DNA of 46,496 nucleotides. Origin: Gemmatimonadota bacterium (GTDB taxonomy: Bacteria; Gemmatimonadota; Gemmatimonadetes; Gemmatimonadales; GWC2-71-9). The stretch is from assembly GCA_016199245.1 (NCBI GenBank), contig JACQHC010000108.1, forward strand, positions 1 through 46,496. Reading direction: 5' to 3'. Both the position numbers and the translations under genes were made by a program. Below are positions 24,973 through 33,670 of this stretch, piece after piece (position 1 is the first letter of the stretch; every line of letters starts with the position of its first letter). The notes beneath the pieces are model-generated. The model worked only from the letters and a program-made list of their open reading frames with translations, was not told where the DNA came from and did not search any database.

Positions 24973-26306
24973 GGCCTCCGTCCTGCGCGGGGAACCAGCG
25001 CGCCGGCGACTCCCGCCGCGCGGAGCAGCGAGTCGGCGGCGCGTCCCTGGTCCTCGTCTTCGAACGCGCCGACCAGGAGACGCGCGGTGCCGTCCGCCGC
25101 CGCCACAATGTACGCGGCGATCCCGCGCCGTCGAAGGGCGGTGACGCTGTCGCGGGCTTCCTCGGGACTTGACACCCGTCCGATCTCCAGCGCGAACGGC
25201 GTGCGCAGAATCGTCCCGTTGGGGCGTCGCACGCTCCCGCGCCGCCACAGGTCCCGGAGCAGCGAATCGGCGCCCGTCGCGCTGGGGGCGAGTCCGACGA
25301 CGACGCGGTGCCACCATCCCTGCTGTCCCAGCGCCACCGGGGTCACGGTGCCGCCCAGCCCGTCCTCGTCCAGGTCACGGAGGTATGCCACGGCGCGGTC
25401 CGGTGCGTTGAACGCCGCGATCTGGATGCTGTAGAACAGGGAATCCCTCGACCCCGCCAGCGATGGCCGATAGAGCCCGCCGGCTGACCGCGGCTGCGCC
25501 GCCACGACCGTATCGCGCGACACCACCACGGGCGCGCCCGGCGTTCCGCCGAGGCTCCAGCGGAGCAACGCCGCGAGCCCCGCGAGCGCCACGACCACGA
25601 GGGCGATCGCCACGCCCGTGCGCGACGCGCGCGAATGCGCCCGGCGGCGCGCGGCCATCGCCTGAGCCACCGACACGCTGCGGCGCGTGGTGCCGCTCGT
25701 GCGGACCGTCCCGCTGGAGCGCTGCGGTGCCGGCGGCGGGCCCTCACGCACGATGGCGACGAGCGGCGTCCCGGACTCGACGCGGGCCGAGATGCCGGGG
25801 AACGTGCCGCCGTCCACGGCGAACCCCTCGGGCGCCGCGACGACGAGCGCGGCCAGGTCCACCGTGAGCAGTGGCAGCGCCGCCGCCGGCACGAACAACA
25901 GGAGCAACGCACCCTCGCTCGCAAACCCGCGCGCGAGGCGCTGCCAGCGCTCGCTCGCCACGATGTCGGCCGGTTGCGCGCCCGCCGATCCCGTGCCGAT
26001 GAAGTGCAGGTTGGGCTCCTGCTCGCGCGCGACGGCATTCAACGCCACGCCGAACGCGAAGGCATCGACGATTCCCTGGGGCGCGGCGTCGGTGGCTCCG
26101 TCTCGCAGCACCGGCTGCTCCAACGACAGGTCCACCAGCAGCACGCGCCGGCCGGAGCGCGCGACCGCTCGCGCCGTTTCCCAGGCGACGCCGCCCGCCC
26201 ACGCGGGCTCGCCGCCGGCCGGGGTGACGGCGACGACCGAGCGATCCGCCAGCAGGGTAGGGGCGAGGTTGGGGAAGTGGACGCGAGCGACTTCGCGCGG
26301 CGTCAT
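24969..26306 (-). CDS. CpsD/MinD-like pseudo-ATPase fused to membrane helix and SPOR domain
   Basis: A 445-residue protein. The N-terminal 190 residues follow the pattern of CpsD/MinD-type P-loop proteins: VVAVTPAGG, then ETARAVARSGRRVLLVDLSLEQPVL, GIVDAFAFG, NLHFIGTG, ADIVASERWQRL and ALLLLFVPAA. The P-loop position reads GGEPAWAGG instead of GxxGxGKT, so it should not bind ATP normally. A basic linker, one membrane helix (about 230-253) and a periplasmic C-terminal SPOR-like region (SIQIAAFNAPDRAVAYLRDL onward) follow. SPOR domains bind denuded septal peptidoglycan. It overlaps smc by four bases and the preceding SPOR lipoprotein gene by four bases. A link between septum and chromosome is inference. 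Confidence 0.72.
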   Translation of the reverse strand: MTPREVARVHFPNLAPTLLADRSVVAVTPAGGEPAWAGGVAWETARAVARSGRRVLLVDLSLEQPVLRDGATDAAPQGIVDAFAFGVALNAVAREQEPNLHFIGTGSAGAQPADIVASERWQRLARGFASEGALLLLFVPAAALPLLTVDLAALVVAAPEGFAVDGGTFPGISARVESGTPLVAIVREGPPPAPQRSSGTVRTSGTTRRSVSVAQAMAARRRAHSRASRTGVAIALVVVALAGLAALLRWSLGGTPGAPVVVSRDTVVAAQPRSAGGLYRPSLAGSRDSLFYSIQIAAFNAPDRAVAYLRDLDEDGLGGTVTPVALGQQGWWHRVVVGLAPSATGADSLLRDLWRRGSVRRPNGTILRTPFALEIGRVSSPEEARDSVTALRRRGIAAYIVAAADGTARLLVGAFEDEDQGRAADSLLRAAGVAGALVPRAGRRP

Positions 26307-27718
26307 GATGGCGTCGGTAACGATCTCGTCCGCGTGAAGATCCAGAACGGCATGCCGACCTTCCGGCCCATGGCCTCCGCCGCTTCCCGTGTGGGATAGG
26401 GTCCGAGCACTACGCGGTACCGGTCCTCTTCCGGTGAGGGCTCCAGCACGCTCGCCTCGATGCCCGCGGCGCGGAGGTTCCTCGCCAGGTCATCCGCCCA
26501 GGTCTGGTTCGCGCTGCTCGAGACCTGTACGAAGTGCTGCTCGGCCAGGTCCGCGGGCCGCGGCGTCGTGTCGGCGGCGAGCTGCAAGGCGGGCCGCCGC
26601 GGGTCCCAGGCGGCGAGCAGCCAGCGGTCCCGCGCGCCGCCGTTCACTCGCCCGGTCACCACCAGCGAGTCCGGCGCCAGGGCGAGCACATCGTCGCCGC
26701 GCAGCGTGAGCAAGCTGCCGTCCGGCGCAACCGCCGGCAGGTCCTCGCGCCACGCGCTTGGAACCGTGGCGATGACGTCGAGACGGGTGAGCTCCACGAC
26801 CCAGATCGAATCGCCTGCCGTTGGGCGGACCAGCAACGTGCGGCCCAGCGGATCGAGCCTGAGGTCCGCGGGCGGGCCTGGCAACCGGCGGTCATCCACT
26901 ACGTCCCCCGCGAGCGGGTCGAGGGCCAGAAGGGTGCCGTTCGCGTCGCCGGCGTAGACGCGTTGTCCCGCCGGGGACACGGCCAGCACCGTCGGCGGGC
27001 GGCGCAGGCGGATGAATGTCGTGCGAGTTGTGTCGGCGAGGCCGACAGTGATCACCCCGGAATCCGTGCCCGCGACCGCGAAATCCCCCCAAGGGCCCAC
27101 GGCCAGCGGACCCGGCGGCACGCGCCGCCGGAGCACCGTCGCGCTCGTACTCAGCGCGGTGAGTTCGGGTCCATCCTCGCCCGGCAGCACGGTGATCAGC
27201 CGGCCCGTGCCGCCCCACAGGGGCCCCAGCTCGTCCACCGAGTTCCCCGTGGTGTCGAGACGGACATTCCACGTCGTGACGCTGCGATGCTCCACCGCGC
27301 CCACGGTGCCGTCGTCCCGGACCAGGTGCAGCCGGCCCGTGGGACCGAGCGTGGCCGCCGCGACTGCGGAGTCCACCACGCGCGCGCGGCCGGTCTGGAG
27401 GTCCAGGGCGGCGAGGCGTCGGTCCGGAGCCAGGAGATAGATCTGGTCCTGGTCGCGGGAAAACCCGATGACGCGCTCGGTGCGCAGGTTCGGCGTGCGG
27501 AACCGCCAGTTGGCCTCGTCGAGACCTGGGAGCACGTAGAGGCGCGTGTCGCCGCCCGAGCGTCCGGCGGCGAGTCGAAACGCCACCGCCGTCGCCTCGC
27601 GGCCAGGTGGGCGCTCGGCGAGCGCGCGATGTACAGGATTGTCCTGGCCGGGCCCGCACGCGAACAGGGCCGCGAGGAGGACCGGGCATGCCGGAAAACG
27701 GTGCGGCCGACGAACCAC
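26303..27718 (-). CDS. Beta-propeller lipoprotein with C-terminal SPOR domain
   Basis: About 471 residues. I take the GTG at 27718 as start because it begins a basic N-region and a lipobox (VLLAALFAC) typical of exported lipoproteins; a TTG at 27754 is possible. The middle (about 40-370) is a run of WD/YVTN-like propeller blades (for example GGDTRLYVLPG, RVYAGDANGTLLALDPLAG, GDSIWVVELTRLDVIATV). The last 80 residues (HFVQVSSSANQTWADDLARN onward, with VLGPYPTREAAEAMGRKV) are a SPOR domain. It and the following pseudo-ATPase are two SPOR proteins in tandem directly before smc. The likely site is the periplasmic face at the division septum; the propeller ligand is unknown. Confidence 0.75.
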   Translation of the reverse strand: MVRRPHRFPACPVLLAALFACGPGQDNPVHRALAERPPGREATAVAFRLAAGRSGGDTRLYVLPGLDEANWRFRTPNLRTERVIGFSRDQDQIYLLAPDRRLAALDLQTGRARVVDSAVAAATLGPTGRLHLVRDDGTVGAVEHRSVTTWNVRLDTTGNSVDELGPLWGGTGRLITVLPGEDGPELTALSTSATVLRRRVPPGPLAVGPWGDFAVAGTDSGVITVGLADTTRTTFIRLRRPPTVLAVSPAGQRVYAGDANGTLLALDPLAGDVVDDRRLPGPPADLRLDPLGRTLLVRPTAGDSIWVVELTRLDVIATVPSAWREDLPAVAPDGSLLTLRGDDVLALAPDSLVVTGRVNGGARDRWLLAAWDPRRPALQLAADTTPRPADLAEQHFVQVSSSANQTWADDLARNLRAAGIEASVLEPSPEEDRYRVVLGPYPTREAAEAMGRKVGMPFWIFTRTRSLPTPS

Positions 27719-27772
27719 GACGCGGAACTTAGGTGGCTCGTCGGCCGCCAGCAACGCCGCAGCGCTCCGCCG

Positions 27773-30700
27773 TCAGAACGTGGGACCCACGCTCAGCGTC
27801 CAGTACGCCGACTTGCCGGGCCGGTCCAGCGGTCTGGCGTAGTCGGCACGCAGCACCATGAAACCGAGGAGGTTGCCGCGAATGGACAGGCCCCAGCTCT
27901 TGAGTGGTTGCCGCACCACGTCGCGGTTCTCCCCACCGCCGCGGGACCAGACGATGCCGTCGCCAAACGCGTGGCGATGGTCCCAGGCCAACCCTGCGTC
28001 GAAGAACAGGGCGCCTTCGATCGGCGGCAGCCGGATGGGCAACAGGCCGAGCGTGAGGTTGCTCACGAGCGGGAAGCGGAGCTCCAGATTAACCACGGCG
28101 ATGCGCGAGCCGATCAGTTGATCGAGCGACGAGCAACCCGAGATCGAGCCACCGAGGTCAAACAGGCACTCGAAGCGCCGGAACGAGCCCGCCGTGTAGC
28201 CGCGGAGCAGTTCGGGCGTGCCGAGGAAGATCGGGAACTGGTTCTCGTCGCGGCCGAACCGCCCGAAGAACAACAGCCGCGAGGCGAACGAGAACGGGCC
28301 GAACAGGTAGTCATAGCGGCGCGAGTCGCCGAGGAACTGATAGAATCTCCATTCCCCGAACGCTGGCGAAACCTCGAAGCGATGCCGCCGGCCGATGAAC
28401 GGTCCCACCCAGAGCGGAATGGAGTTGTCGTACACCAGCGCGATGTTCGGCTGGAGGTAGTTGGTCGAGCCCAGGCCCAGTTTCTCGTAGTCCTGGTCCA
28501 GGATGAGCCCCGATCCGGGGTCGAAGTACTGAAGGAACGTGAGTGTGGAGCGCGACACGTTGGTGGCGCGCAGGCCCACCTCGACGCGGCTGAAACGGCT
28601 GAATGGACGGTAGGCCTCCGCAAAGGCCTGGTGAATGATGTACCGGTCGAGGGACGTAGAGAGCTTCCCCACGCCATTCGAGTCGCTGAGCCGGCTGCCC
28701 GAGTAGAAGAAGATGGGGCTCTGCTGGTAGCCCACGGCCCAGTTGATCCGCCGCCGCAGGTTGGCGTACACGGCGAGCACCTGGGCTTCCTCCAGCCGGC
28801 CGTTCACCTCGCCGGATAGGATGATGCGCTGGTTCGCCAGCACGTCCGACAGGGAGATCGCCGTCCCGCCGAACAACCCGTTGCCGAAATTGTCCCGCTG
28901 ATAGCCCACCGAGGGCTGGATCACGTAGTCCGGTGACAGCTTAGCGGAGTAGGGCTTGAGCGTGAACTCGGCCGGGTCCGGCAGTGCGAGCGTCGCGCTG
29001 TCGAGCAAGGCGCGCACCGAGACCGGTTCCGGCCCCGCTCCCTCGGTCACGGGGTCTGCGGCCGAGGCACGGAAGCCGCCGCGGAACCGGTAGACCGAGG
29101 AAGCCAGCAGCGGTTCGGTCGAAGGAATCCGCGCGGCGTCCACCCCGGGCGTGGAGTCCCGTGCCGCCTGGTCGGCGGCCGCCACGAGCGGCGCGCGCGC
29201 GGCCGTGTACGGTACCGCCTTCAGCGCGCGCGGGTTGTCGATCGAATAGACGTTGTACTCGCCTTCCTCGTAGTAGGTGAGCGCGAGGCGATCGGCGCCC
29301 CGGGCCCAGGAGATCGCCGGCGAGATCGGCGTGATCCCCGCGATTCCCGTGAACGCGTTGGTGAGCTGATAGACGGCGCGCTCGGGCAGATCAAACAGGA
29401 AGACGTTCGCGACTCCGGTGCGGTTCGACACGAAGGCGATGGATTGCCCGTCCGGGGCCCACTGGGGATTCGTGTTGGCCCCCTCCATGTAGTCCAGCAG
29501 CTCGACCCGGCCGTTCTCGAGATGATACAGCGCGATCACGAGCGGGGAGAACGCGAGCGCGTCGAGGTTGGCGCCCGGGCCCCTGTCCGTCGCGAACGCC
29601 ACCGTGCGCCCGTCAGGCGACCACACCGGGTGAAGGTCGGCGTACCGGTCGTTGGTGAGGCGCGTGAGGTTCGAGCCGTCCACGCCGATCACGAAGAGAT
29701 CGGAAAGCCCGCCGTCGTACCCCGTAAAGACGAGTTGCCGGCCGTCGGGCGACCAGGAAGGCGTGGTCGCCCCGTTGAGCGGCACGCGGAGGCGCTGGTG
29801 CACGCGCCGCCGTTCCACGTCGAAGATGACGAGGTCGTCCTGGCCGCCGCGCTTGGTGGCGATGGCGAACAGCTTGCCGTCCGGCGACCACGAGCCGCCG
29901 GAGTAGATGAACCGGAGGCTCTCGAAGTCCGAGGAAAACGCGCTCCTGATCAGCCGGCGTTTGATCCGCCCGGTCTCGCCGTTGGCCAGATACAGATCGA
30001 TGAAGAAGGAGTTGCCCTCCGAGAAATAGGCGACCTCTTTCCCGTCCGGCGACAGCGCGGGCGAGATATGCAGCGTCCCGCTGGAGCGCCGCTGATTGAG
30101 CAGCGGGGCCGCGAACCGGCGGGCCTTCTCGAATTCCGTGATCTGGGGCAGGTAGGTGCGCTGGATGGCGTCGTGCCACTCCTCGGACAGGTCTTCCACT
30201 GACATGCCCACCGCGCGACGGATGCCGTCGGCGATGCCAGCCGTCGCCACCGCATGGAGGATCTCTCCGATGGCACCGTCCCCCCAGCGTTCCCCGATGT
30301 ACGCCAGCAGCGCGTGGCCAAAGCGGTAGGGGAAGATATTGGGGTTGAAGGTGAGCTCCTCGATGGACGGCAGCTGGCCTTCGAGCGCCGCGTCCCGCAG
30401 CCACATCGCGGTTTCCGGCGTGACTGGCCCGACGGACAGGTACTCCGCCATCCCTTCCATGAACCACAGCGGCGGGTTGACCGCCATGAGGCGCCCAATC
30501 CCGCCGCCGATGCGGCCGCGGGCGAACACGTCGAACTGGAACTGATGCACGATCTCGTGTTGCAGGACGTGGTCGAAGTCGGCGTAGGAGCCAGTGAACG
30601 GCAGCAGCACCCGGTGTCGGAACGGCTCCGTGAACCCGCCGGTTCCCTCGCTCACGTCGCTGATGTTGTTCTGCTGGAATTCCGAATGCGAAGCGAACAA

Positions 30701-30973
30701 GATGATGGGCTGGCGCTCGCGGTACTGGTGGTTCAGCACCCGCGACAGGCGACCGTAGCCGCGCTCGGCCATGCGGGCCGCGTCAACCGCCGCCTGCGCC
30801 TCGCCTTCGTGGTAGTAGACGTCGAAATGCTCCGTCTGGAGGACGGAGAACTTCAGGTCCCGATACTGCACGCGGTTCTGACCGAAGTACTGCGCGTCAA
30901 GCGGGCCGGCGAGCAGCGCAACGAGGGCGGCAAGGGCGACGGAAATGCGCGGCATGACGGCCTTTCGTTTCAT
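27773..30973 (-). CDS. Exported peptidase-like / TolB-propeller / BamA-type barrel fusion
   Basis: About 1066 residues. The ATG at 30973 overlaps the rsfS stop in ATGA; an ATG at 30955 has a better AAGG site. A signal peptide (MPRISVALAALVALLAG) ends at DAQ. Residues about 40-330 are a gluzincin-like peptidase domain with VLQHEIVHQF (His139, Glu140, His143) and WFMEGMAEYL for the third ligand. Residues about 335-680 are PD40/TolB propeller blades (WSPDGRQLVFTGYDGG, WSPDGRTVAFATDRG, WAPDGQSIAFVSNR). The rest, to the terminal Phe of SVGPTF, is a surface-antigen/BamA-like 16-strand barrel. Such a layout suggests a surface- or periplasm-facing protease tethered in the outer membrane. Substrate unknown. 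Confidence 0.86.
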   Translation of the reverse strand: MKRKAVMPRISVALAALVALLAGPLDAQYFGQNRVQYRDLKFSVLQTEHFDVYYHEGEAQAAVDAARMAERGYGRLSRVLNHQYRERQPIILFASHSEFQQNNISDVSEGTGGFTEPFRHRVLLPFTGSYADFDHVLQHEIVHQFQFDVFARGRIGGGIGRLMAVNPPLWFMEGMAEYLSVGPVTPETAMWLRDAALEGQLPSIEELTFNPNIFPYRFGHALLAYIGERWGDGAIGEILHAVATAGIADGIRRAVGMSVEDLSEEWHDAIQRTYLPQITEFEKARRFAAPLLNQRRSSGTLHISPALSPDGKEVAYFSEGNSFFIDLYLANGETGRIKRRLIRSAFSSDFESLRFIYSGGSWSPDGKLFAIATKRGGQDDLVIFDVERRRVHQRLRVPLNGATTPSWSPDGRQLVFTGYDGGLSDLFVIGVDGSNLTRLTNDRYADLHPVWSPDGRTVAFATDRGPGANLDALAFSPLVIALYHLENGRVELLDYMEGANTNPQWAPDGQSIAFVSNRTGVANVFLFDLPERAVYQLTNAFTGIAGITPISPAISWARGADRLALTYYEEGEYNVYSIDNPRALKAVPYTAARAPLVAAADQAARDSTPGVDAARIPSTEPLLASSVYRFRGGFRASAADPVTEGAGPEPVSVRALLDSATLALPDPAEFTLKPYSAKLSPDYVIQPSVGYQRDNFGNGLFGGTAISLSDVLANQRIILSGEVNGRLEEAQVLAVYANLRRRINWAVGYQQSPIFFYSGSRLSDSNGVGKLSTSLDRYIIHQAFAEAYRPFSRFSRVEVGLRATNVSRSTLTFLQYFDPGSGLILDQDYEKLGLGSTNYLQPNIALVYDNSIPLWVGPFIGRRHRFEVSPAFGEWRFYQFLGDSRRYDYLFGPFSFASRLLFFGRFGRDENQFPIFLGTPELLRGYTAGSFRRFECLFDLGGSISGCSSLDQLIGSRIAVVNLELRFPLVSNLTLGLLPIRLPPIEGALFFDAGLAWDHRHAFGDGIVWSRGGGENRDVVRQPLKSWGLSIRGNLLGFMVLRADYARPLDRPGKSAYWTLSVGPTF

Positions 30974-31302
30974 GCGTTGGCGCTCGCCTCGATTGCGGGC
31001 GCGTCTGCCCAGAGCCGCTCCAGCTGATAGAACCGGCGCAGCGAGGGATGAAACACGTGGACCACGACGTCCACGAAGTCGATCAGCACCCATCGCCCGG
31101 CGGTGAGCCCCTCGACGTGGTGAGCTCGGTGCCCGTCGCGACCGCAGGCCTCCAGCACGTGCTCGGCGAGCGAGCGTACGTGCGTGTCCGACGATCCCGA
31201 AGCGATGACGAAGAAGTCAGCGGCGTCGCTTACGCGGCGCAGGTCGAGCACCACCACGTCGGCTGCTTTGTGCTCGACGAGCGCCTTGACGGCTGTGTGA
31301 AT
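30970..31302 (-). CDS. rsfS: Ribosomal silencing factor RsfS, probable ATT start
   Basis: RsfS binds uL14 and blocks subunit joining when nutrients are short. The visible protein (110 residues) has AVKALVEHKAADVVVLDLRR, DAADFFVIASGSSDTHVRSL and WVLIDFVDVVVHVFHPSLRRFYQLERLW, the core family motifs in order. Homology begins at about IHTAVKALV. No ATG, GTG or TTG lies near there in frame; the codon at 31302 is ATT, seven bases after a near-perfect GGGGGAGG site. The only upstream standard start is a GTG at 31368, inside the DAK2-DegV gene and without a ribosome site, giving an odd Gly-rich extension. I therefore favour ATT, as in infC. The stop overlaps the next gene in ATGA. Confidence 0.88.
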   Translation of the reverse strand: MHTAVKALVEHKAADVVVLDLRRVSDAADFFVIASGSSDTHVRSLAEHVLEACGRDGHRAHHVEGLTAGRWVLIDFVDVVVHVFHPSLRRFYQLERLWADAPAIEASANA

Positions 31303-31343
31303 CCGGCCACCTCCCCCGGGTGAGACGCCACCAGTAATAATAA

Positions 31344-33191
31344 CTACTTCATGGCCGCCGGGTTCCACGCCGCCGCGCCGGCCGGGTCCTCCACCTGATA
31401 GAACACCGCCCAGGCCCCCGGCCCGACGTGCACCCCGAGCGCGGCCGTCACCGGGGCGACGAAGCAATCCCGTGGCGCGTACCGTCGCGTCAACTCCGCG
31501 CACAGTTGCTCGGCCACCTCGGGAGCATCGGCATGCACCACGCCGAACCGGACGGACCGCGGGCGCGGGTCGAGGCGTCGCTCGATGAGCTCGAGCACCC
31601 GCTGCTGGACGCCCGCGCTGCCTCGCGCCCGGTCCGTGGGCTGCACGCGTCCGTCGGCGTCGAGCTCGAGGATGGGCCGCAGGTCCAGCAGCCCCGCGAG
31701 GAACGCGCGCGTACGCCCCACCCGCCCGGACCGAAGGAGGTGCTCCAGCGTCTCCACCGTGAAGAATCCACCGCACCGTTCTCTGAGCCGCGCCACGTCC
31801 TGGACGATGTCGGCGGCCGGTCGACCGGCCGCGGCCATTTCGGCGGCGGCCAGCGCGAGCATGCCGAGGCCGAGCGAGACCGAGCGGGAATCCACCACGC
31901 GAATTCCGGAGAGGCCCGAGCGGCGCGCGGCGGCTTGAGCGGACGCGAACGTCCCGGACAGGGCCCCCGAGAGCATGAGAGCCACCGCCTCGTCGCTCTC
32001 ACTCAGGGCGTCCTGGTAGGCCTGCACGAAGGCGCCCGGCGTGGGCTGCGACGTGGAGAACGTCGCGCCCGTCCGCATGCGGGCGTAGATGGTTGGCCCG
32101 TCGATTTCCACCCGATCGAGCCGCGGCACGCCGTCCTCCAACACTTGGACCGGGACCAGCACGATTCCGTAACGGTCGATCACGTCGTCGGGAAGGTCGC
32201 ACGACGAGTCGACCACCACGGTCACCTTGCGGTGCGCCTCCGTCAGCCGGCGGTGTTGCTCCCGCATGTCCTGCGCCTTGGTGGCCTGGAGCACGCCCCA
32301 GCCCGCGGCGAACTCGAACACGCGCTCCGGCGTGTCGGTATGGATGTGGATCTTGAGCAGGTCGCCGGTGGCCGAGACGACCAGCGAGCCGCCCAGGGGA
32401 CGGAGCGCGGCCCGGATCACCGTGCTTCCGGGCAGGGCATCGCCGCGCACCAGCGCCTCGGTGCAGAACCGGTAGTCCCGGTCGTGCGCCACCTCGACGC
32501 GGGCCGCGGCCGCCACGCCGGAGGCCGGCGTCATCGCCTGAAGCTGGGCCGTGTGGCGGCCATCCAGCAGGCGGACCACTCCCTCGAGCACGCGCACGAA
32601 TGCCTGCGCGCCGGCGTCCACCACGCCGGCCTCGCGCAGCGACGCCAGCAGCTCCGGCGTGCGCCGCAGCGTGTCCGTTGCCTGGTTGAGAAGCTCGCGC
32701 ATCAGCACGTCGAGCCCGGCCACGCGGGCGGCCGCCTGCTCGGCGCAGGCCGCGACCTCGCGGCACACCGTCAGGATCGTGCCTTCGACCGGCTCCTCCA
32801 GCGCCGCCAGCACGTGGTTGGCACCCTCGCGCAGCGCCCGCGCGAGCTCCGCGGGTCCGACTGTCTCCCGGTCCCCCAGCGCCGCGCGGAAGCCCACCAG
32901 GAACTGCGACAGGAGCATGCCGGAGTTGCCACGCGCCCCGAAGACGCCCGCATCCGCCATGGCCCGGACCACGACAGGGAGCGGAGCGGATTCTTCCAAC
33001 GTGCGCACCGCCTCGGCGACGGCCCGCATGGTGAGCGCGAAATTCGTTCCCGTGTCCCCGTCGGGAACCGGGAAGACGTTGATGCGGTTCAGCTCTTCGC
33101 GGCCGGCCTCCACCCACTCCGCCGCCGCGAGGACACAGCGGCTGAGCCGCCGGCCGTCCAGGTAGGCGATTCCCACCGCGCCGTTCGGCAC
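31344..33191 (-). CDS. DAK2-DegV fusion protein (fatty-acid kinase-like plus fatty-acid-binding)
   Basis: About 615 residues. The N-terminal half has the DAK2/DhaL kinase core (NRINVFPVPDGDTGTNFALTM, GARGNSGMLLSQFLVGF, VVDAGAQAFVRVLEG). A middle linker domain follows (about 245-330, PGSTVIRAALRPLGGSLVV, KIHIHTDTPERVFE). The C-terminal 280 residues are a DegV domain (VVVDSSCDLPDDVIDRYGIVLVPV, TFSTSQPTPGAFVQAYQ, LMLSGALSGTFASAQ, and HVGPGAWAVFY near the end). In Firmicutes FakA phosphorylates fatty acids held by a separate DegV protein, FakB; here both are one chain. The start is uncertain: GTG 33191 (chosen), TTG 33218 overlapping rplI, or GTG 33176. Confidence 0.85.
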   Translation of the reverse strand: MPNGAVGIAYLDGRRLSRCVLAAAEWVEAGREELNRINVFPVPDGDTGTNFALTMRAVAEAVRTLEESAPLPVVVRAMADAGVFGARGNSGMLLSQFLVGFRAALGDRETVGPAELARALREGANHVLAALEEPVEGTILTVCREVAACAEQAAARVAGLDVLMRELLNQATDTLRRTPELLASLREAGVVDAGAQAFVRVLEGVVRLLDGRHTAQLQAMTPASGVAAAARVEVAHDRDYRFCTEALVRGDALPGSTVIRAALRPLGGSLVVSATGDLLKIHIHTDTPERVFEFAAGWGVLQATKAQDMREQHRRLTEAHRKVTVVVDSSCDLPDDVIDRYGIVLVPVQVLEDGVPRLDRVEIDGPTIYARMRTGATFSTSQPTPGAFVQAYQDALSESDEAVALMLSGALSGTFASAQAAARRSGLSGIRVVDSRSVSLGLGMLALAAAEMAAAGRPAADIVQDVARLRERCGGFFTVETLEHLLRSGRVGRTRAFLAGLLDLRPILELDADGRVQPTDRARGSAGVQQRVLELIERRLDPRPRSVRFGVVHADAPEVAEQLCAELTRRYAPRDCFVAPVTAALGVHVGPGAWAVFYQVEDPAGAAAWNPAAMK

Positions 33192-33199
33192 GGGCGTCG

Positions 33200-33643
33200 C
33201 TATTCCTTCACCACCCAAACCCGCACTTCCGCGTGAACGCCGGCGTCGAGGCGGACCGGCACCTTGTAGATTCCGACCAGCTTGATGGGCTCCGCGAGCT
33301 CGACGCGGCGCTTGTCGATGTCATAGCCAAGTTCGATGAGCTTGGCCGCGATGTCCGCCGCCGTGATCGAGCCGAAGAGCTTCTCGCCCTCGCCCGCTTT
33401 CATCGTGAACGTCAGAGACACGTCGCCGAGTTGTTGCGCCAGCCCCTCCGCCGACGTGCGGTCGGCCGCGTGGCGCGCGGCCCGCCGTTCGCGCTCCGCC
33501 GCCACCTGTCGCTGGTTGCCGGTAGTCGCGGCGACCGCGAGGCCGCGGGGGATCAGGAAGTTGCGAGCATAGCCGTCCTTGACGGTGACGATCTCGCCCG
33601 CCCGGCCGACATGCTCGATGTCCTCTCGGAGAATCACGTTCAT
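33200..33643 (-). CDS. rplI: 50S ribosomal protein L9
   Basis: A 147-residue bL9, with the N-terminal rRNA-binding domain MNVILREDIEHVGRAGEIVTV, DGYARNFLIPRGLAV, a long connecting helix (about 41-75, rich in Arg, Ala and Glu) and the C-terminal domain (GEKLFGSITAADIA, ELAEPIKLVGIYKVPVRL). It is separated from rpsR by the DUF2232 membrane-protein gene and a structured 73-base gap, an order seen in several phyla. It overlaps or abuts the DAK2-DegV gene downstream. Confidence 0.97.
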   Translation of the reverse strand: MNVILREDIEHVGRAGEIVTVKDGYARNFLIPRGLAVAATTGNQRQVAAERERRAARHAADRTSAEGLAQQLGDVSLTFTMKAGEGEKLFGSITAADIAAKLIELGYDIDKRRVELAEPIKLVGIYKVPVRLDAGVHAEVRVWVVKE

Positions 33644-33670
33644 GAGCAGTTTCCGTTACGGTGAACGAAT

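Noticed and set aside
22816-25434. Open frame of 872 codons on the plus strand over smc
   Set aside because: A shadow produced by the GC-rich third positions of the SMC coiled-coil codons; no motifs, and SMC is unmistakable on the other strand.
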